Position numbers and translations under genes: made by a program. The notes beneath the pieces are model-generated. The model worked only from the letters and a program-made list of their open reading frames with translations, was not told the DNA's origin and did not search any database. From assembly GCA_022822495.1 (NCBI GenBank), contig JAJEBQ010000032.1, positions 1 through 64,000 on the forward strand: a stretch of 64,000 bases of DNA. The letters run 5' to 3'. This DNA is from Paracoccaceae bacterium. Its GTDB lineage: Bacteria; Pseudomonadota; Alphaproteobacteria; Rhodobacterales; Rhodobacteraceae. This document shows, piece after piece, positions 18,303 to 26,957 of this stretch (position 1 is the stretch's first letter; each line of letters opens with the position of its first letter).

Positions 18303-19478
18303 CTAACTGCTGGGATAGTCGCAACTTGTGGTTTCTCTTGTATAGTCATTGGGTAATATCCTGTACACACTCCCCCTATCTTCCGATATAAACCAAATAG
18401 TTCCATCGGGAGCTTCTCTTATATCTCTTACCCTTTTGGTTTCGGGTAAAACAATTTTTTCCACCTCTTGATAGTTCTTCTCTGAATCAATTCTGGAAAT
18501 GTAATCAAACTTCAATGATCCAACAAAGATATTGCCCTTCATTTCAGGCCATAATTTGCCTGAGTAGACCATTAATCCAGATGGAGCAATGGATGGGTCC
18601 CAATAATGCTTTGGTTGTTCCAAGCCTTCTTTTTTTGTTCCAACACCAATTTTTTGACCCGAATAATGCGTTCCATATCCAATTATCGGCCAACCATAAT
18701 TTTTTCCCTTGATAACCAGATTTACCTCATCACCACCCTTGGGACCATGCTCAGATACAAGCAGGTTTCCTGCTAAATCCAAATCCGCACCTTGGGGATT
18801 ACGATGGCCATAAGACCAGATTTCCGGCAAGACATTATCTTGCTTATGAAAAGGGTTGCTTTCTGGTACAGTACCATCCGTGTTAATTCTGACAATGGAA
18901 CCATTATGCGATGTTAAATCTTGTGAAGTGTCTCGATCCCCCCTGTCGCCAAGTGTAATAAATAAGGTTCCGTCATAATGTTCGACGATCCTTGATCCAT
19001 AATGACGATTACCAGCACTACCCGGCTGCATCGTAAAAATGGTTGTTACCTTTTGGAGTTTGCTGTTATTGGGTGATAAAATACCTTTACTAACGACGGT
19101 CCCAATTCGCCCATTTTTGTTTGGTGACGAATAGGAAAGATATACCTCCCTGGTGTCCTCGAAACTCGTGGCAGCAACCACATCCAGCAAACCTCCCTGC
19201 CCCTTGGCATTTATCTTCAGTCCATGGGAAATCTTCGTTCTCTTGCCACCTGCATCAAAATGAAAGAGGTTCCCCCTTCTTTCTGTTATCAACAATTCAC
19301 AACCAGGAAGAAAGGCTATACTCCATGGAACCTTTAGGTTTGATAACACTCTTTCGACTTTAGTCGGTCCCGCTCTCAAGACATAATCACCTGAAATGAC
19401 AGGTTGCCAACTCAAGGCAACAAGACCAGTAGTCAACAGAATGAAGAAAAAAAATTTAAACCTGTGAAACTGGAACAT
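18303..19478 (-). CDS. PQQ-dependent sugar (aldose) dehydrogenase, YliI/GSDH-like, exported
   Basis: A 391-residue soluble beta-propeller of the GSDH family. The N-terminus is a signal peptide with a poly-phenylalanine core (FKFFFFILLTTGLVALSW). Family blocks include VPWSIAFLP with LLITERRG, GSRIVEHYDGTLFITLGDRG, YGHRNPQGADLD and SEHGPKGGDEVNLVIKGKNY followed by GWP. The protein should oxidise aldose sugars in the periplasm with PQQ. Cofactor use is inferred from the family, and no PQQ synthesis genes are in the window. It begins two bases after the stop of the flavoprotein gene at 19481, so the two are likely co-transcribed. Confidence 0.88.
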   Translation of the reverse strand: MFQFHRFKFFFFILLTTGLVALSWQPVISGDYVLRAGPTKVERVLSNLKVPWSIAFLPGCELLITERRGNLFHFDAGGKRTKISHGLKINAKGQGGLLDVVAATSFEDTREVYLSYSSPNKNGRIGTVVSKGILSPNNSKLQKVTTIFTMQPGSAGNRHYGSRIVEHYDGTLFITLGDRGDRDTSQDLTSHNGSIVRINTDGTVPESNPFHKQDNVLPEIWSYGHRNPQGADLDLAGNLLVSEHGPKGGDEVNLVIKGKNYGWPIIGYGTHYSGQKIGVGTKKEGLEQPKHYWDPSIAPSGLMVYSGKLWPEMKGNIFVGSLKFDYISRIDSEKNYQEVEKIVLPETKRVRDIREAPDGTIWFISEDRGSVYRILPNDYTRETTSCDYPSS

Positions 19479-19480
19479 AA

Positions 19481-21892
19481 TCAGCTACGCATTCTTGATC
19501 CCTTGGGATCATGTGGTGAAGATTCAATAATTTTTGCAGGAAATTCTTCACTGATTATATGGGTACTCAAATTTGTTCCCGGTTTTGAATATTCCGCATC
19601 AACATAACCCATCGCCAAGCTCGTTTTTAAAGTATGCCCATATCCCCCTGAAGTGATGAAACCAACCCTCCTTCCTTCATGCCAAATCGGTTCATATCCG
19701 GTTGCATCGGAATCATTGGTGTCAATTTCCAGTGTTACCAATTTTGTTTTCGGAGTTCTCTTGGATTCGGCCAACGCGGCTTCTCGCCCGATAAAATCAT
19801 CTTTGTCAAAATCTACCCATCTAAATAAACCAGCTTCTCCCGGGGTATATTCATTGCGAAATTCTGTACTCCAAACACCAAAACTTTTTTCCAACCGCAA
19901 GGACCCCATCGCATAAAAGCCAACTTCCATACCTCCCAAATCAATGCAAGCATTTCTGAGAATGTTATACAGGGATTGATGATCGACTGCGGCGCAATTT
20001 AACTCGTAACCAAGTTCTCCCGTAACTGTAATTCTTGCAGTTTTTGTCCGGATCAGACCAACATCAAGCTCGGCTGTACCCATAAATGGGAACTGCTCAT
20101 TCGAAACATCGTTGTCAGTTACTCGTTGCAACAATTCCCGGGATTTTGGACCAAAAATGGAAAAACCCAAAGTGGCATCAGAAATATCTGAAATCACGAC
20201 ATCATCCCACTTATTCTGCTCAAACCATCTCATATGCCATTCCCGGAGGTAATAACTTCCCATGACCCACCACTCGTTATCACCCCAATTTAATACGACA
20301 AGATCACCCATTAGGCGACCGGATTGCGACAAGGCCGGGGCCAGTCGACATTGGCCTGCTTTAGGGAGTTTGCTTGCCAACAACCAATCAAGCCAACCTT
20401 TCGCATGAGTTCCGCTGACTGAATATCTTGAATATCCTGATATATCCAACAATCCAACTTCGTTTCGTGCAGCATGACACTCATTGGAAACGATGTCAAA
20501 GGCATTCGACCTTCGCAAGGTAGGAATTTCTTCAAAATTTTTGGGAGCAAAATAGATGGGAACTTCCAAGCCCCAGCTCTCTCCCCATTTTGCACCATTT
20601 TTTGTCATCTCGTTATAGCATGGGGACTTTTTTAGCGGCCTGCCACCCCAAAGCTGTTCATTGGGGTAGGTCATGACAAACCTCCGAGAATAGAACTGTC
20701 CCGTAGTTTGTTTAATATATTCCCTGTTACTGGCATATTTACCATATCTTCCAATATCCATGGCCCAGGGGTCTGTCTCGGGTTCACCGTGAATTATCCA
20801 TTCGGCCAGAGTTTTGCCAACCCCTCCACCTTGGAGAAATCCAGCCATAACCCCACATGCCAACCAGTAATTGGGAACCTCCCTAACGGGACCAACAAGG
20901 GGATTGCCATCAGGTGAAAAGGTAAAGGCACCATGAATCCAGGTCTTGACCCCAACTCTTCCCAATACGGGATATCTCCGAATGGCCCAGTCAAGTTCAT
21001 CCGAAATCCTGTCAACGTCCGGTTCAAACAATTCCATACCATAATCCCATGGTGCTCCATCCATACACCAATGTTCATGTTCCAGTTCATAAAAACCAAC
21101 CAACATACCATTCTGGTCACGACGTGAATAGGTAAAACCTTCCGGATCAACAGAGGCACAAATATCCAAATTTCCATTTGCCAACTCAGGTATTGAATCC
21201 GTAATAAAATAATGATGCTTCAAAGGAGAAACTGGAAGTTCCAATCCCACCATTCTTCCTACTTGCTTGGCCCACAAGCCGGCCGCATTGATAACATGGT
21301 CGGCAAAAACAGTACCCTTCTCAGTTACAACTTCCCAGGTATGGTCAGGCTTTTGGTTTAATTCTATGACCCGGTTATTTTCAATGACCTCAGCTCCCCT
21401 CTTTCGAGCAGCTGAAGCGTATCCTCTAACTGTTCCGGTGGTATCGACAAATCCTTCCCTGTCCGTCCACAATCCCCCAGCGACATCGTCGACATTCATA
21501 AAGGGGTGCAGTTCCTTGATTTCATCTCTTGTCATCAAGCGTGAATCCTCAATACCGATGGTTTGAAATATTCGATAACGGGACAACAACCATTCCCACC
21601 TTTCTGGTGCGCAGGCAATGGTTACTCCTCCTTCCATATGGTAACCTATGGGTTCTTCGGATTCTTTTTCTATTTCATGGAGTAGATCTATGGTATAGGC
21701 CTGCAATGCGGCCATATTCGGATCAGCATTTATGGGGTGAACACCTCCTGCGGCGTGCCATGAGGAACCGGCAGCAAGTACTGACCTTTCAATAAGACAA
21801 CAATCACTCCATCCGAATTTGGCGAGATGATACAGTACAGAAGTTCCAACCACACCCCCACCGATAACAATTACCCTGTAATTTTGTTTCAT
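19481..21892 (-). CDS. dimethylglycine/sarcosine dehydrogenase-like flavoprotein with GcvT domains
   Basis: An 803-residue enzyme with an N-terminal FAD-dependent DAO domain (VIGGGVVGTSVLYHLAKFGW, residues about 8-27), then a linker domain (FAO_M), then an aminomethyltransferase-like folate-binding domain and its C-terminal barrel. The segment SSWHAAGGVHP is where this family attaches FAD covalently through histidine. Relatives demethylate dimethylglycine, sarcosine or other N-methyl compounds and hand the one-carbon unit to tetrahydrofolate. The actual substrate is unknown. The gene is divergent from the nucleotidyltransferase gene at 22048 and directly precedes the sugar dehydrogenase gene. 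Confidence 0.88.
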   Translation of the reverse strand: MKQNYRVIVIGGGVVGTSVLYHLAKFGWSDCCLIERSVLAAGSSWHAAGGVHPINADPNMAALQAYTIDLLHEIEKESEEPIGYHMEGGVTIACAPERWEWLLSRYRIFQTIGIEDSRLMTRDEIKELHPFMNVDDVAGGLWTDREGFVDTTGTVRGYASAARKRGAEVIENNRVIELNQKPDHTWEVVTEKGTVFADHVINAAGLWAKQVGRMVGLELPVSPLKHHYFITDSIPELANGNLDICASVDPEGFTYSRRDQNGMLVGFYELEHEHWCMDGAPWDYGMELFEPDVDRISDELDWAIRRYPVLGRVGVKTWIHGAFTFSPDGNPLVGPVREVPNYWLACGVMAGFLQGGGVGKTLAEWIIHGEPETDPWAMDIGRYGKYASNREYIKQTTGQFYSRRFVMTYPNEQLWGGRPLKKSPCYNEMTKNGAKWGESWGLEVPIYFAPKNFEEIPTLRRSNAFDIVSNECHAARNEVGLLDISGYSRYSVSGTHAKGWLDWLLASKLPKAGQCRLAPALSQSGRLMGDLVVLNWGDNEWWVMGSYYLREWHMRWFEQNKWDDVVISDISDATLGFSIFGPKSRELLQRVTDNDVSNEQFPFMGTAELDVGLIRTKTARITVTGELGYELNCAAVDHQSLYNILRNACIDLGGMEVGFYAMGSLRLEKSFGVWSTEFRNEYTPGEAGLFRWVDFDKDDFIGREAALAESKRTPKTKLVTLEIDTNDSDATGYEPIWHEGRRVGFITSGGYGHTLKTSLAMGYVDAEYSKPGTNLSTHIISEEFPAKIIESSPHDPKGSRMRS

Positions 21893-22047
21893 TTGATATT
21901 ACCTAATATACCTGTGTTCCAGTTATTCTTACCTTTCCAGATAATCCTGTATCATTTCAACCCAAAAAATGTTTACTCTAATTTAATTGTGGATAATTCT
22001 TCCTGGATTAAATTCAAAATCATAAATCTGGAACACTTTAGAATTCT

Positions 22048-22680
22048 ATGGCTGATCCGACACGACAGAACAGAATCGCAATCCTGATACCAGCCGCTGG
22101 CCTCTCCTCAAGAATGCAGGGTAAAGATAAATTATCCCTGCCTTTTGACAACAAAACCTTACTTAGTTTGGCGGTAAAAAAGGCCATGGCTTCCAGTGCC
22201 AGCGAAATTGTTGTCGTAACCAGAAAAACCCAGCAAGAAAGAATCGAATCAATTGCAGATCTTGCCATTAAACTCGTTCATCCTGAAACGCCCCAAAATG
22301 AAATGTCAGTTTCCATTATAACGGGATTGAATGCCTTGCATCCCTCTATTGAAGGGGTCCTTATCGTGCTTCCTGATATGCCACTGATAGAGGTATTCGA
22401 TATAAATGTATTGATTGAGAAATTTCATCCAAACATGATCTTACGCGCAACCAATCAAAAGGGTGAGCCGGGGCATCCGGTCCTCTTCCCCCGAAAGTAT
22501 TTTTCTGAAATCAAACTCATCAAAGGTGATAATGGGCCACGTGAAGTTATTGACCGACATAAAAACTCATTAAAACCGGTTCCTCTCAGTCATAACAAGG
22601 CTATGATGGATGTGGATACACCAGATAGTTGGAATCGATGGTTATCTGACTACAACGCTGGTGCGGGCGAAGGGACTTGA
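22048..22680 (+). CDS. MobA-like NTP transferase (molybdenum cofactor cytidylyltransferase type)
   Basis: A 210-residue nucleotidyltransferase with the N-terminal motif IPAAGLSSRMQGKDKLSLPF and the metal-binding LPDMPL near residue 110. The motif GEPGHPVLFPRKYF fits MocA/MobA-like enzymes that transfer CMP or GMP to molybdopterin. Its exact nucleotide and partner are unknown, since no molybdoenzyme gene lies in the window. The 3' end is odd: the last 22 bases, including the stop TGA, lie inside the tRNA-Leu gene on the other strand, so the C-terminal residues NAGAGEGT are dictated by the tRNA acceptor and T stem. Confidence 0.85.
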   Translation: MADPTRQNRIAILIPAAGLSSRMQGKDKLSLPFDNKTLLSLAVKKAMASSASEIVVVTRKTQQERIESIADLAIKLVHPETPQNEMSVSIITGLNALHPSIEGVLIVLPDMPLIEVFDINVLIEKFHPNMILRATNQKGEPGHPVLFPRKYFSEIKLIKGDNGPREVIDRHKNSLKPVPLSHNKAMMDVDTPDSWNRWLSDYNAGAGEGT

Positions 22681-22949
22681 ACCCCCACTCCCTTTCGGGA
22701 CACGGATTTTCGTACCAACTACAACTTTCGTTGCCCTTTTAAGGTTTGTGGTCTGGACTATCCCTTCACCCTAGCAAAGTTACCTTAGGTGCTGTCCGTC
22801 TAGTCTCTACACCTCCCCTGTTTGGCAGGGTTTGGCTCGGGATTACCATCTCAAAGGCTTCCCCGAATTTGAACAGTTCTACTATCAAGTTTCCCAAAAT
22901 AGCACTCAAAATTTAAGTCCGTTGCGTCTACCGATTCCGCCACGCCCGC
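22659..22949 (-). tRNA. tRNA-Leu(UAA), interrupted by a group I intron
   Basis: Exons are 22915-22949 (35 nt, 5' part) and 22659-22710 (52 nt, 3' part including an encoded CCA), giving an 87-nt leucine tRNA. The acceptor arms GCGGGCG and CGCCCGC pair. The D arm carries GGTAGACGC. The anticodon stem ACGGA pairs with TCCGT around a loop CTTAAAA, giving anticodon UAA. There is a long variable arm (GTCCCGAAAGGGAGT), a T loop TTCAAGT and discriminator A. The insertion lies between anticodon bases U34 and A35, exactly the site used in cyanobacterial and plastid tRNA-Leu(UAA). Confidence 0.95.
22711..22914 (-). ncRNA. group I self-splicing intron in tRNA-Leu(UAA), IC3-like
   Basis: A 204-nt insertion without an ORF. 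Core features read on the minus strand: the 5' exon end ACTT pairs with the intron guide GAGT around AAATTTT, leaving the conserved U-G pair at the splice site (P1). The Q-like segment is AATCCCGAGCC. The R segment GTGTAGAGACTAGACGG and S segment GGGATAGTCC form P7 through GACTA and TAGTC. The last intron base is G, before exon bases AAAATCC. The segments closely resemble those of cyanobacterial tRNA-Leu introns. Splicing activity is inferred, not shown. Confidence 0.92.
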
Positions 22950-23163
22950 ACAGTATCATTCGCAGTTATGGTCGCATAACCTGAATGGTCTCATTAATGG
23001 TATTTGATAGGAATATTCAAGTGGTTTGAGAGTTATTCACGAAAAAATCTCTGCGGTTTATAAATCAGGATTTTTCCTCACTTCCAATTAAGGTATCAAC
23101 TTTTGGAACCATAAACAAAACTCCAACACCACATCAAGCCCTTGTTTGGACCCACAACTCCCA

Positions 23164-24714
23164 TCAATTACCTTTCAACTCCAGGATGCGTGCAACATTA
23201 AACATGCGTTCATCTCTCCTTTTGGTACAATAGGCTAACATTCCCGTAAATTTATTGCCCAAATAAGTTTCTTCACCAACAGTTAAAGGAATAATCACAC
23301 GTTTTGACTTCGTATCATTGCTCTTGAGATAGGTCATTTCCAGTTTTTGGTCGCTCTTGATGGCCTGCTCTATCATCAAGAGTTTATCCTCCAAAGAGAG
23401 ATTTTCTGATGCTTTTTGATATGCATGAGAAGTTAGAAATTTATAAATACGTGGGTCGGTACGAATATCTTTCTCTTTTATGGGGACTTTCAACTCAATT
23501 CCTTCAAAGGAAGTGCATCGGCTCAATGCCACATATGTTTGCCCACTGGCAAAGGTTCCACGACCTATATCTATCACCACACGTTCAAATGTCTTTCCCT
23601 GACTCTTATGGATGGTCACAGCCCAGGCCAGTCGAAAGGGATATTGTGTAAAACTACCTACGGGTTCAGAAAGAATTGTCCCCTCACTAACAGAGAATTT
23701 AAACACTTCCCACTTAAACGGCTTGAGGCTTATAACATCGTAATTTTCGTGCAACCGAACGTTTAAATACTCTTTGTTGTCACGGTCTCTTTTAACGCCG
23801 TCAATGATACCTATACTGCCATTAACCCAACGGTCCAAGTGATCGTTGTTCAAGAGCATGATTTGTGATCCAACCTTGAATTGCAAGTCGGTTGCTGTAG
23901 GATAATATTCCTTGCCAAAATCGCCTTTAATCTTGGCCTTGTTGCGGTATAATTTGCCGCCAAGGGCATTCAGGTGATTTTCGTTGATTTCATCAGCCTT
24001 GGCATTGGTAGTCGTAAGGCTGATGGTTAATTTACCATCCCGGGGAATCCTTTGATCAGGCAGATAACGCTGATTTAACTCCTCAATATCCTTTGGCTCA
24101 ACTGAATTATTACGAATTTTGTTCAATAATTCTACAAATTGTCTGTCCTTCTGACGGTAAACCTTTTCCAGTTCTATAATCTCCAGTGAAGTCGAAGCGA
24201 GGGCCCCGGCACTGAAGAAATAAGGGGTGGTATAAAGGGTACGAAAAATTTCATGTTCATTCCTGGTGACAACTGGGGGAAGTTGGTATAAATCTCCTAC
24301 AAATACCATTTGCACACCACCAAAGGGTTGCCGAGTTCGAGGTCCATATAATCTTAGAAAAACATCAACACAATCAAGTAAATCTGCACGCAGCATAGAA
24401 ACTTCATCAATAATTATGGTTTTTAATTTCTTGTAGATCAGAGGTTCACGTGGCCTAATTTCACGACGCAAGATTTTTTCAGGGGTAACATCAATATAAA
24501 AATTAAAAAAGCGATGGATGGTTTGACCTTTGACATTCAAAGCAGCAACCCCTGTGGGTGCTAATACAACAAGTTCTCTTGTTGTTTGCTTGCAGTAATA
24601 ATCCAGTAAGGTTGATTTACCTGTACCCGCTTTACCTGTAATGAAGATATTCTTATTGGTATTGTCAATCAGGCTGATAGCCTCTTTGAATTGGGGATTG
24701 AGATCAAGTTTCAT
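23164..24714 (-). CDS. PIF1/RecD-like superfamily 1 helicase with C-terminal WYL-like domain
   Basis: A 516-residue protein. Walker A GKAGTGKST lies at about residues 27-35, Walker B-like IIIDEVSMLRADLLD near 97, then GVQMVFVGDLYQLPP and, late, VTIHKSQGKTFERVVIDIG and TYVALSRC, the motif set of PIF1-type 5'-3' helicases. After the helicase, residues about 445-516 read like a WYL domain: a strand LEMTYLKS, the basic turn SKRVIIPL and a final RMFNVARILEL. WYL domains often sense ligands or nucleic acid in bacterial regulators. The gene stands alone downstream of tRNA-Leu and beyond the glycerol operon end. Confidence 0.85.
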   Translation of the reverse strand: MKLDLNPQFKEAISLIDNTNKNIFITGKAGTGKSTLLDYYCKQTTRELVVLAPTGVAALNVKGQTIHRFFNFYIDVTPEKILRREIRPREPLIYKKLKTIIIDEVSMLRADLLDCVDVFLRLYGPRTRQPFGGVQMVFVGDLYQLPPVVTRNEHEIFRTLYTTPYFFSAGALASTSLEIIELEKVYRQKDRQFVELLNKIRNNSVEPKDIEELNQRYLPDQRIPRDGKLTISLTTTNAKADEINENHLNALGGKLYRNKAKIKGDFGKEYYPTATDLQFKVGSQIMLLNNDHLDRWVNGSIGIIDGVKRDRDNKEYLNVRLHENYDVISLKPFKWEVFKFSVSEGTILSEPVGSFTQYPFRLAWAVTIHKSQGKTFERVVIDIGRGTFASGQTYVALSRCTSFEGIELKVPIKEKDIRTDPRIYKFLTSHAYQKASENLSLEDKLLMIEQAIKSDQKLEMTYLKSNDTKSKRVIIPLTVGEETYLGNKFTGMLAYCTKRRDERMFNVARILELKGN

Positions 24715-24898
24715 AACTCAATTGCTAACTTGGGTGGTACCATCCAAATTGGTTTCCTCGTTTCCCATTTCCGGAAGAGGGACTTCACCCCACACCAGAA
24801 AACCCAACAAACGATTTCCTTTAGGAAAAACTATCCCTTGCCCACCTAACCTAAAAACGAATTGATGCATATAAGTATTCATAGAAAGTGTGATTCAA

Positions 24899-25306
24899 CT
24901 AAAACTTCAAAAAGCAGAATATGAACCAAACGAAAGCCACACCTAACGGAACCCAAAGAACTGAACCTATCAACCCTATCCAGGCAAGGAATATGTAGGC
25001 GGACCCTAAAAGCCCGATAAAGAGACGATCCCCTCGGGTGGTTATTAAACCAATTGCACCTGCCCGTTCATCCCCACCTGGGCGATAAACCTCAATAATA
25101 GCCAGAATTGCAATGAATCCAAATATAAATAGGAAAAAGGCACAGGTAGCTCGTGTCCATGCCATCCAGAACCCTGAAAAAAGTGGTTCGGACCACCAGT
25201 CGGCCCAAGTGAATACTTCTTCCTTGGGTTCACTTACATTACCCCATCCCTGGGCAAGCACAGCCCCAGGGAAAGTTGTGGTCAAAAAAGCAAGAATACG
25301 CATCAA
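24899..25306 (-). CDS. glpU: GlpU-like small membrane protein (DUF2160) of the glycerol ABC importer
   Basis: A 135-residue membrane protein with a cleavable-looking N-terminus (MMRILAFLTTTFPGAVLAQG), then WADWWSEPLFSGFWMAWTRA and two further hydrophobic segments. Small proteins of this kind accompany the GlpS-T-P-Q transporter of Rhizobium, where the gene is called glpU. Their role in transport is unclear. The start overlaps the glpQ stop by 4 bases, and it is the last gene of the operon. Confidence 0.8.
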   Translation of the reverse strand: MMRILAFLTTTFPGAVLAQGWGNVSEPKEEVFTWADWWSEPLFSGFWMAWTRATCAFFLFIFGFIAILAIIEVYRPGGDERAGAIGLITTRGDRLFIGLLGSAYIFLAWIGLIGSVLWVPLGVAFVWFIFCFLKF

Positions 25307-26100
25307 ACCCGTCCCAGGGCAAAACCCTTGGCTATGTAATTGCGGACAAAATAGATAACGATGGCACCTGGGATAATCGTCAAAACACCTGCCGCCGCAA
25401 GAAGTCCCAACTCATATCCGGCTGATGAAGCCGTCCGGGTCATTGTGGCTGCAATGGGTTTCGCTTCAACAGCAGTTAAGGTTTTGGCCAAGAGCAATTC
25501 AACCCAGGAAAACATAAAGCAAAAAAAGGCAGCAACACCTACTCCAGCCTTGATTGTCGGAATAAAGACGGTAATGAAAAAACGATGAAAAGAGTAACCA
25601 TCAACGTAGGCTGTTTCATCAAGCTCTTTTGGAACACTTGACATGAATCCTTCAAGAATCCATACAGCAAGAGGAATATTAAACAGGCAGTGTGCAAGAG
25701 CAACTGCAAGATGGGTATCAAACAGCCCAACTGATGAATAAAGTTGAAAAAATGGCAGCGCAAAGACTGCGGCTGGAGCCATCCTATTGGTTAATAACCA
25801 AAAGAACAGATGCTTGTCACCAATAAAAGAATAACGTGAAAAGGCATAGGCCGCTGGAAGGGCTGCGACAAGTGAAATAATTGTATTAAGAGAGACATAG
25901 ATGATCGAATTGAAATACCCCCAATACCATACAGGTTCCGTAAATATCGTTCGATAATTGTCAAAAGTGAACTCTTGAGGAAACAACGAAAAACCACCCA
26001 AAATCTCATTGGTCGTTTTGAAACTCATTGCCACCAACCAATAGATTGGCAACATCAGAAACAAAATGTAAATGATCGGAATAAGACTTCGTGGTTTCAT
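25303..26100 (-). CDS. glpQ: glycerol ABC transporter permease GlpQ
   Basis: A 265-residue carbohydrate-type (MalG-like) permease. It begins with a hydrophobic helix (IPIIYILFLMLPIYWLVAMS) and contains the EAA loop LDETAYVDGYSFHRFFITVF. About six membrane segments fit the family. It overlaps glpP by 4 bases upstream and glpU by 4 bases downstream. With GlpP it should form the membrane channel of the importer. Confidence 0.88.
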   Translation of the reverse strand: MKPRSLIPIIYILFLMLPIYWLVAMSFKTTNEILGGFSLFPQEFTFDNYRTIFTEPVWYWGYFNSIIYVSLNTIISLVAALPAAYAFSRYSFIGDKHLFFWLLTNRMAPAAVFALPFFQLYSSVGLFDTHLAVALAHCLFNIPLAVWILEGFMSSVPKELDETAYVDGYSFHRFFITVFIPTIKAGVGVAAFFCFMFSWVELLLAKTLTAVEAKPIAATMTRTASSAGYELGLLAAAGVLTIIPGAIVIYFVRNYIAKGFALGRV

Positions 26101-26957
26101 TTATCATCTCTCGTCATAAGTGTGTAAAACAGCCAAGAAACGGCCAAGGTTATGGCAAAATAAATCAAACTCATTGCTGCAGCAGGACCAAGATCAAATT
26201 GACCTAGAGCCACCTTAACCAAGTCGATTGAAAGTAACGTCGTAGAATTCCCAGGACCACCTCCCGTTAAAACGAATGGCTCCGTATAAATGTTGAAACT
26301 GTCCATGAACCGCAAAAGGATTGCAATCGTTAAGACACGTTTCATTTTGGGCAGTTGGATATGTCGGAAGACAGACCAGTTTGAGGCACCATCAATTTTA
26401 GCGGCCTGGTAGTAGGCCTCCGGTATCGAAATCAGGCCAGCATAAGCAAGGAGTACAACCAAGGATGTCCAGTGCCAGACATCCATTACGATTACTGTAA
26501 CCCAAGCAGCAACAGGGTTCTGAGTCATGTTGTAGTCTATACCAAGGGTGTTGTTCAACGTATAACCAAGGAGACCAATATCAGGCAGTGTAAAGATATT
26601 CCACATGGCGCCAACGACGTTCCATGGGATAAGAAGGGGTAAGGACATGAGGACAAGGCAAACGGGCACCCAGAAACCTCGCCTCGGCATAGCCAGCGCA
26701 ATGACAACACCAAGGGGAATTTCAATAATCAGAATCGTAAACGTGAAAAGCATTTGGCGGTAAAGTGCGGCATGGAACCGTTCAGAGCGTAGAATTTCCT
26801 CAAACCACCTCAGTCCGACCCAGAAAAACTGGTTATTACCAAAGGTTTCCTGAACAGAATAATTCACAACGGTCATCAAAGGCACAAGTGCATTGAAGGC
26901 AACGAGTACCAATACAGGTAAAACAAACAACCATCCCCGTTGGTTTACAGTTTTCAT
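26097..26957 (-). CDS. glpP: glycerol ABC transporter permease GlpP
   Basis: A 286-residue MalF/UgpA-like permease with an N-terminal helix (GWLFVLPVLVLVAFNALVPL) and the EAA loop IPEAYYQAAKIDGASNWSVF. It overlaps glpT by 4 bases and glpQ by 4 bases. Assignment to glycerol rests on the whole operon (two ATPases, two permeases, GlpU and a long binding protein), which matches the rhizobial glpSTPQUV set. The gene order here differs, with the binding protein first. Confidence 0.88.
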   Translation of the reverse strand: MKTVNQRGWLFVLPVLVLVAFNALVPLMTVVNYSVQETFGNNQFFWVGLRWFEEILRSERFHAALYRQMLFTFTILIIEIPLGVVIALAMPRRGFWVPVCLVLMSLPLLIPWNVVGAMWNIFTLPDIGLLGYTLNNTLGIDYNMTQNPVAAWVTVIVMDVWHWTSLVVLLAYAGLISIPEAYYQAAKIDGASNWSVFRHIQLPKMKRVLTIAILLRFMDSFNIYTEPFVLTGGGPGNSTTLLSIDLVKVALGQFDLGPAAAMSLIYFAITLAVSWLFYTLMTRDDK

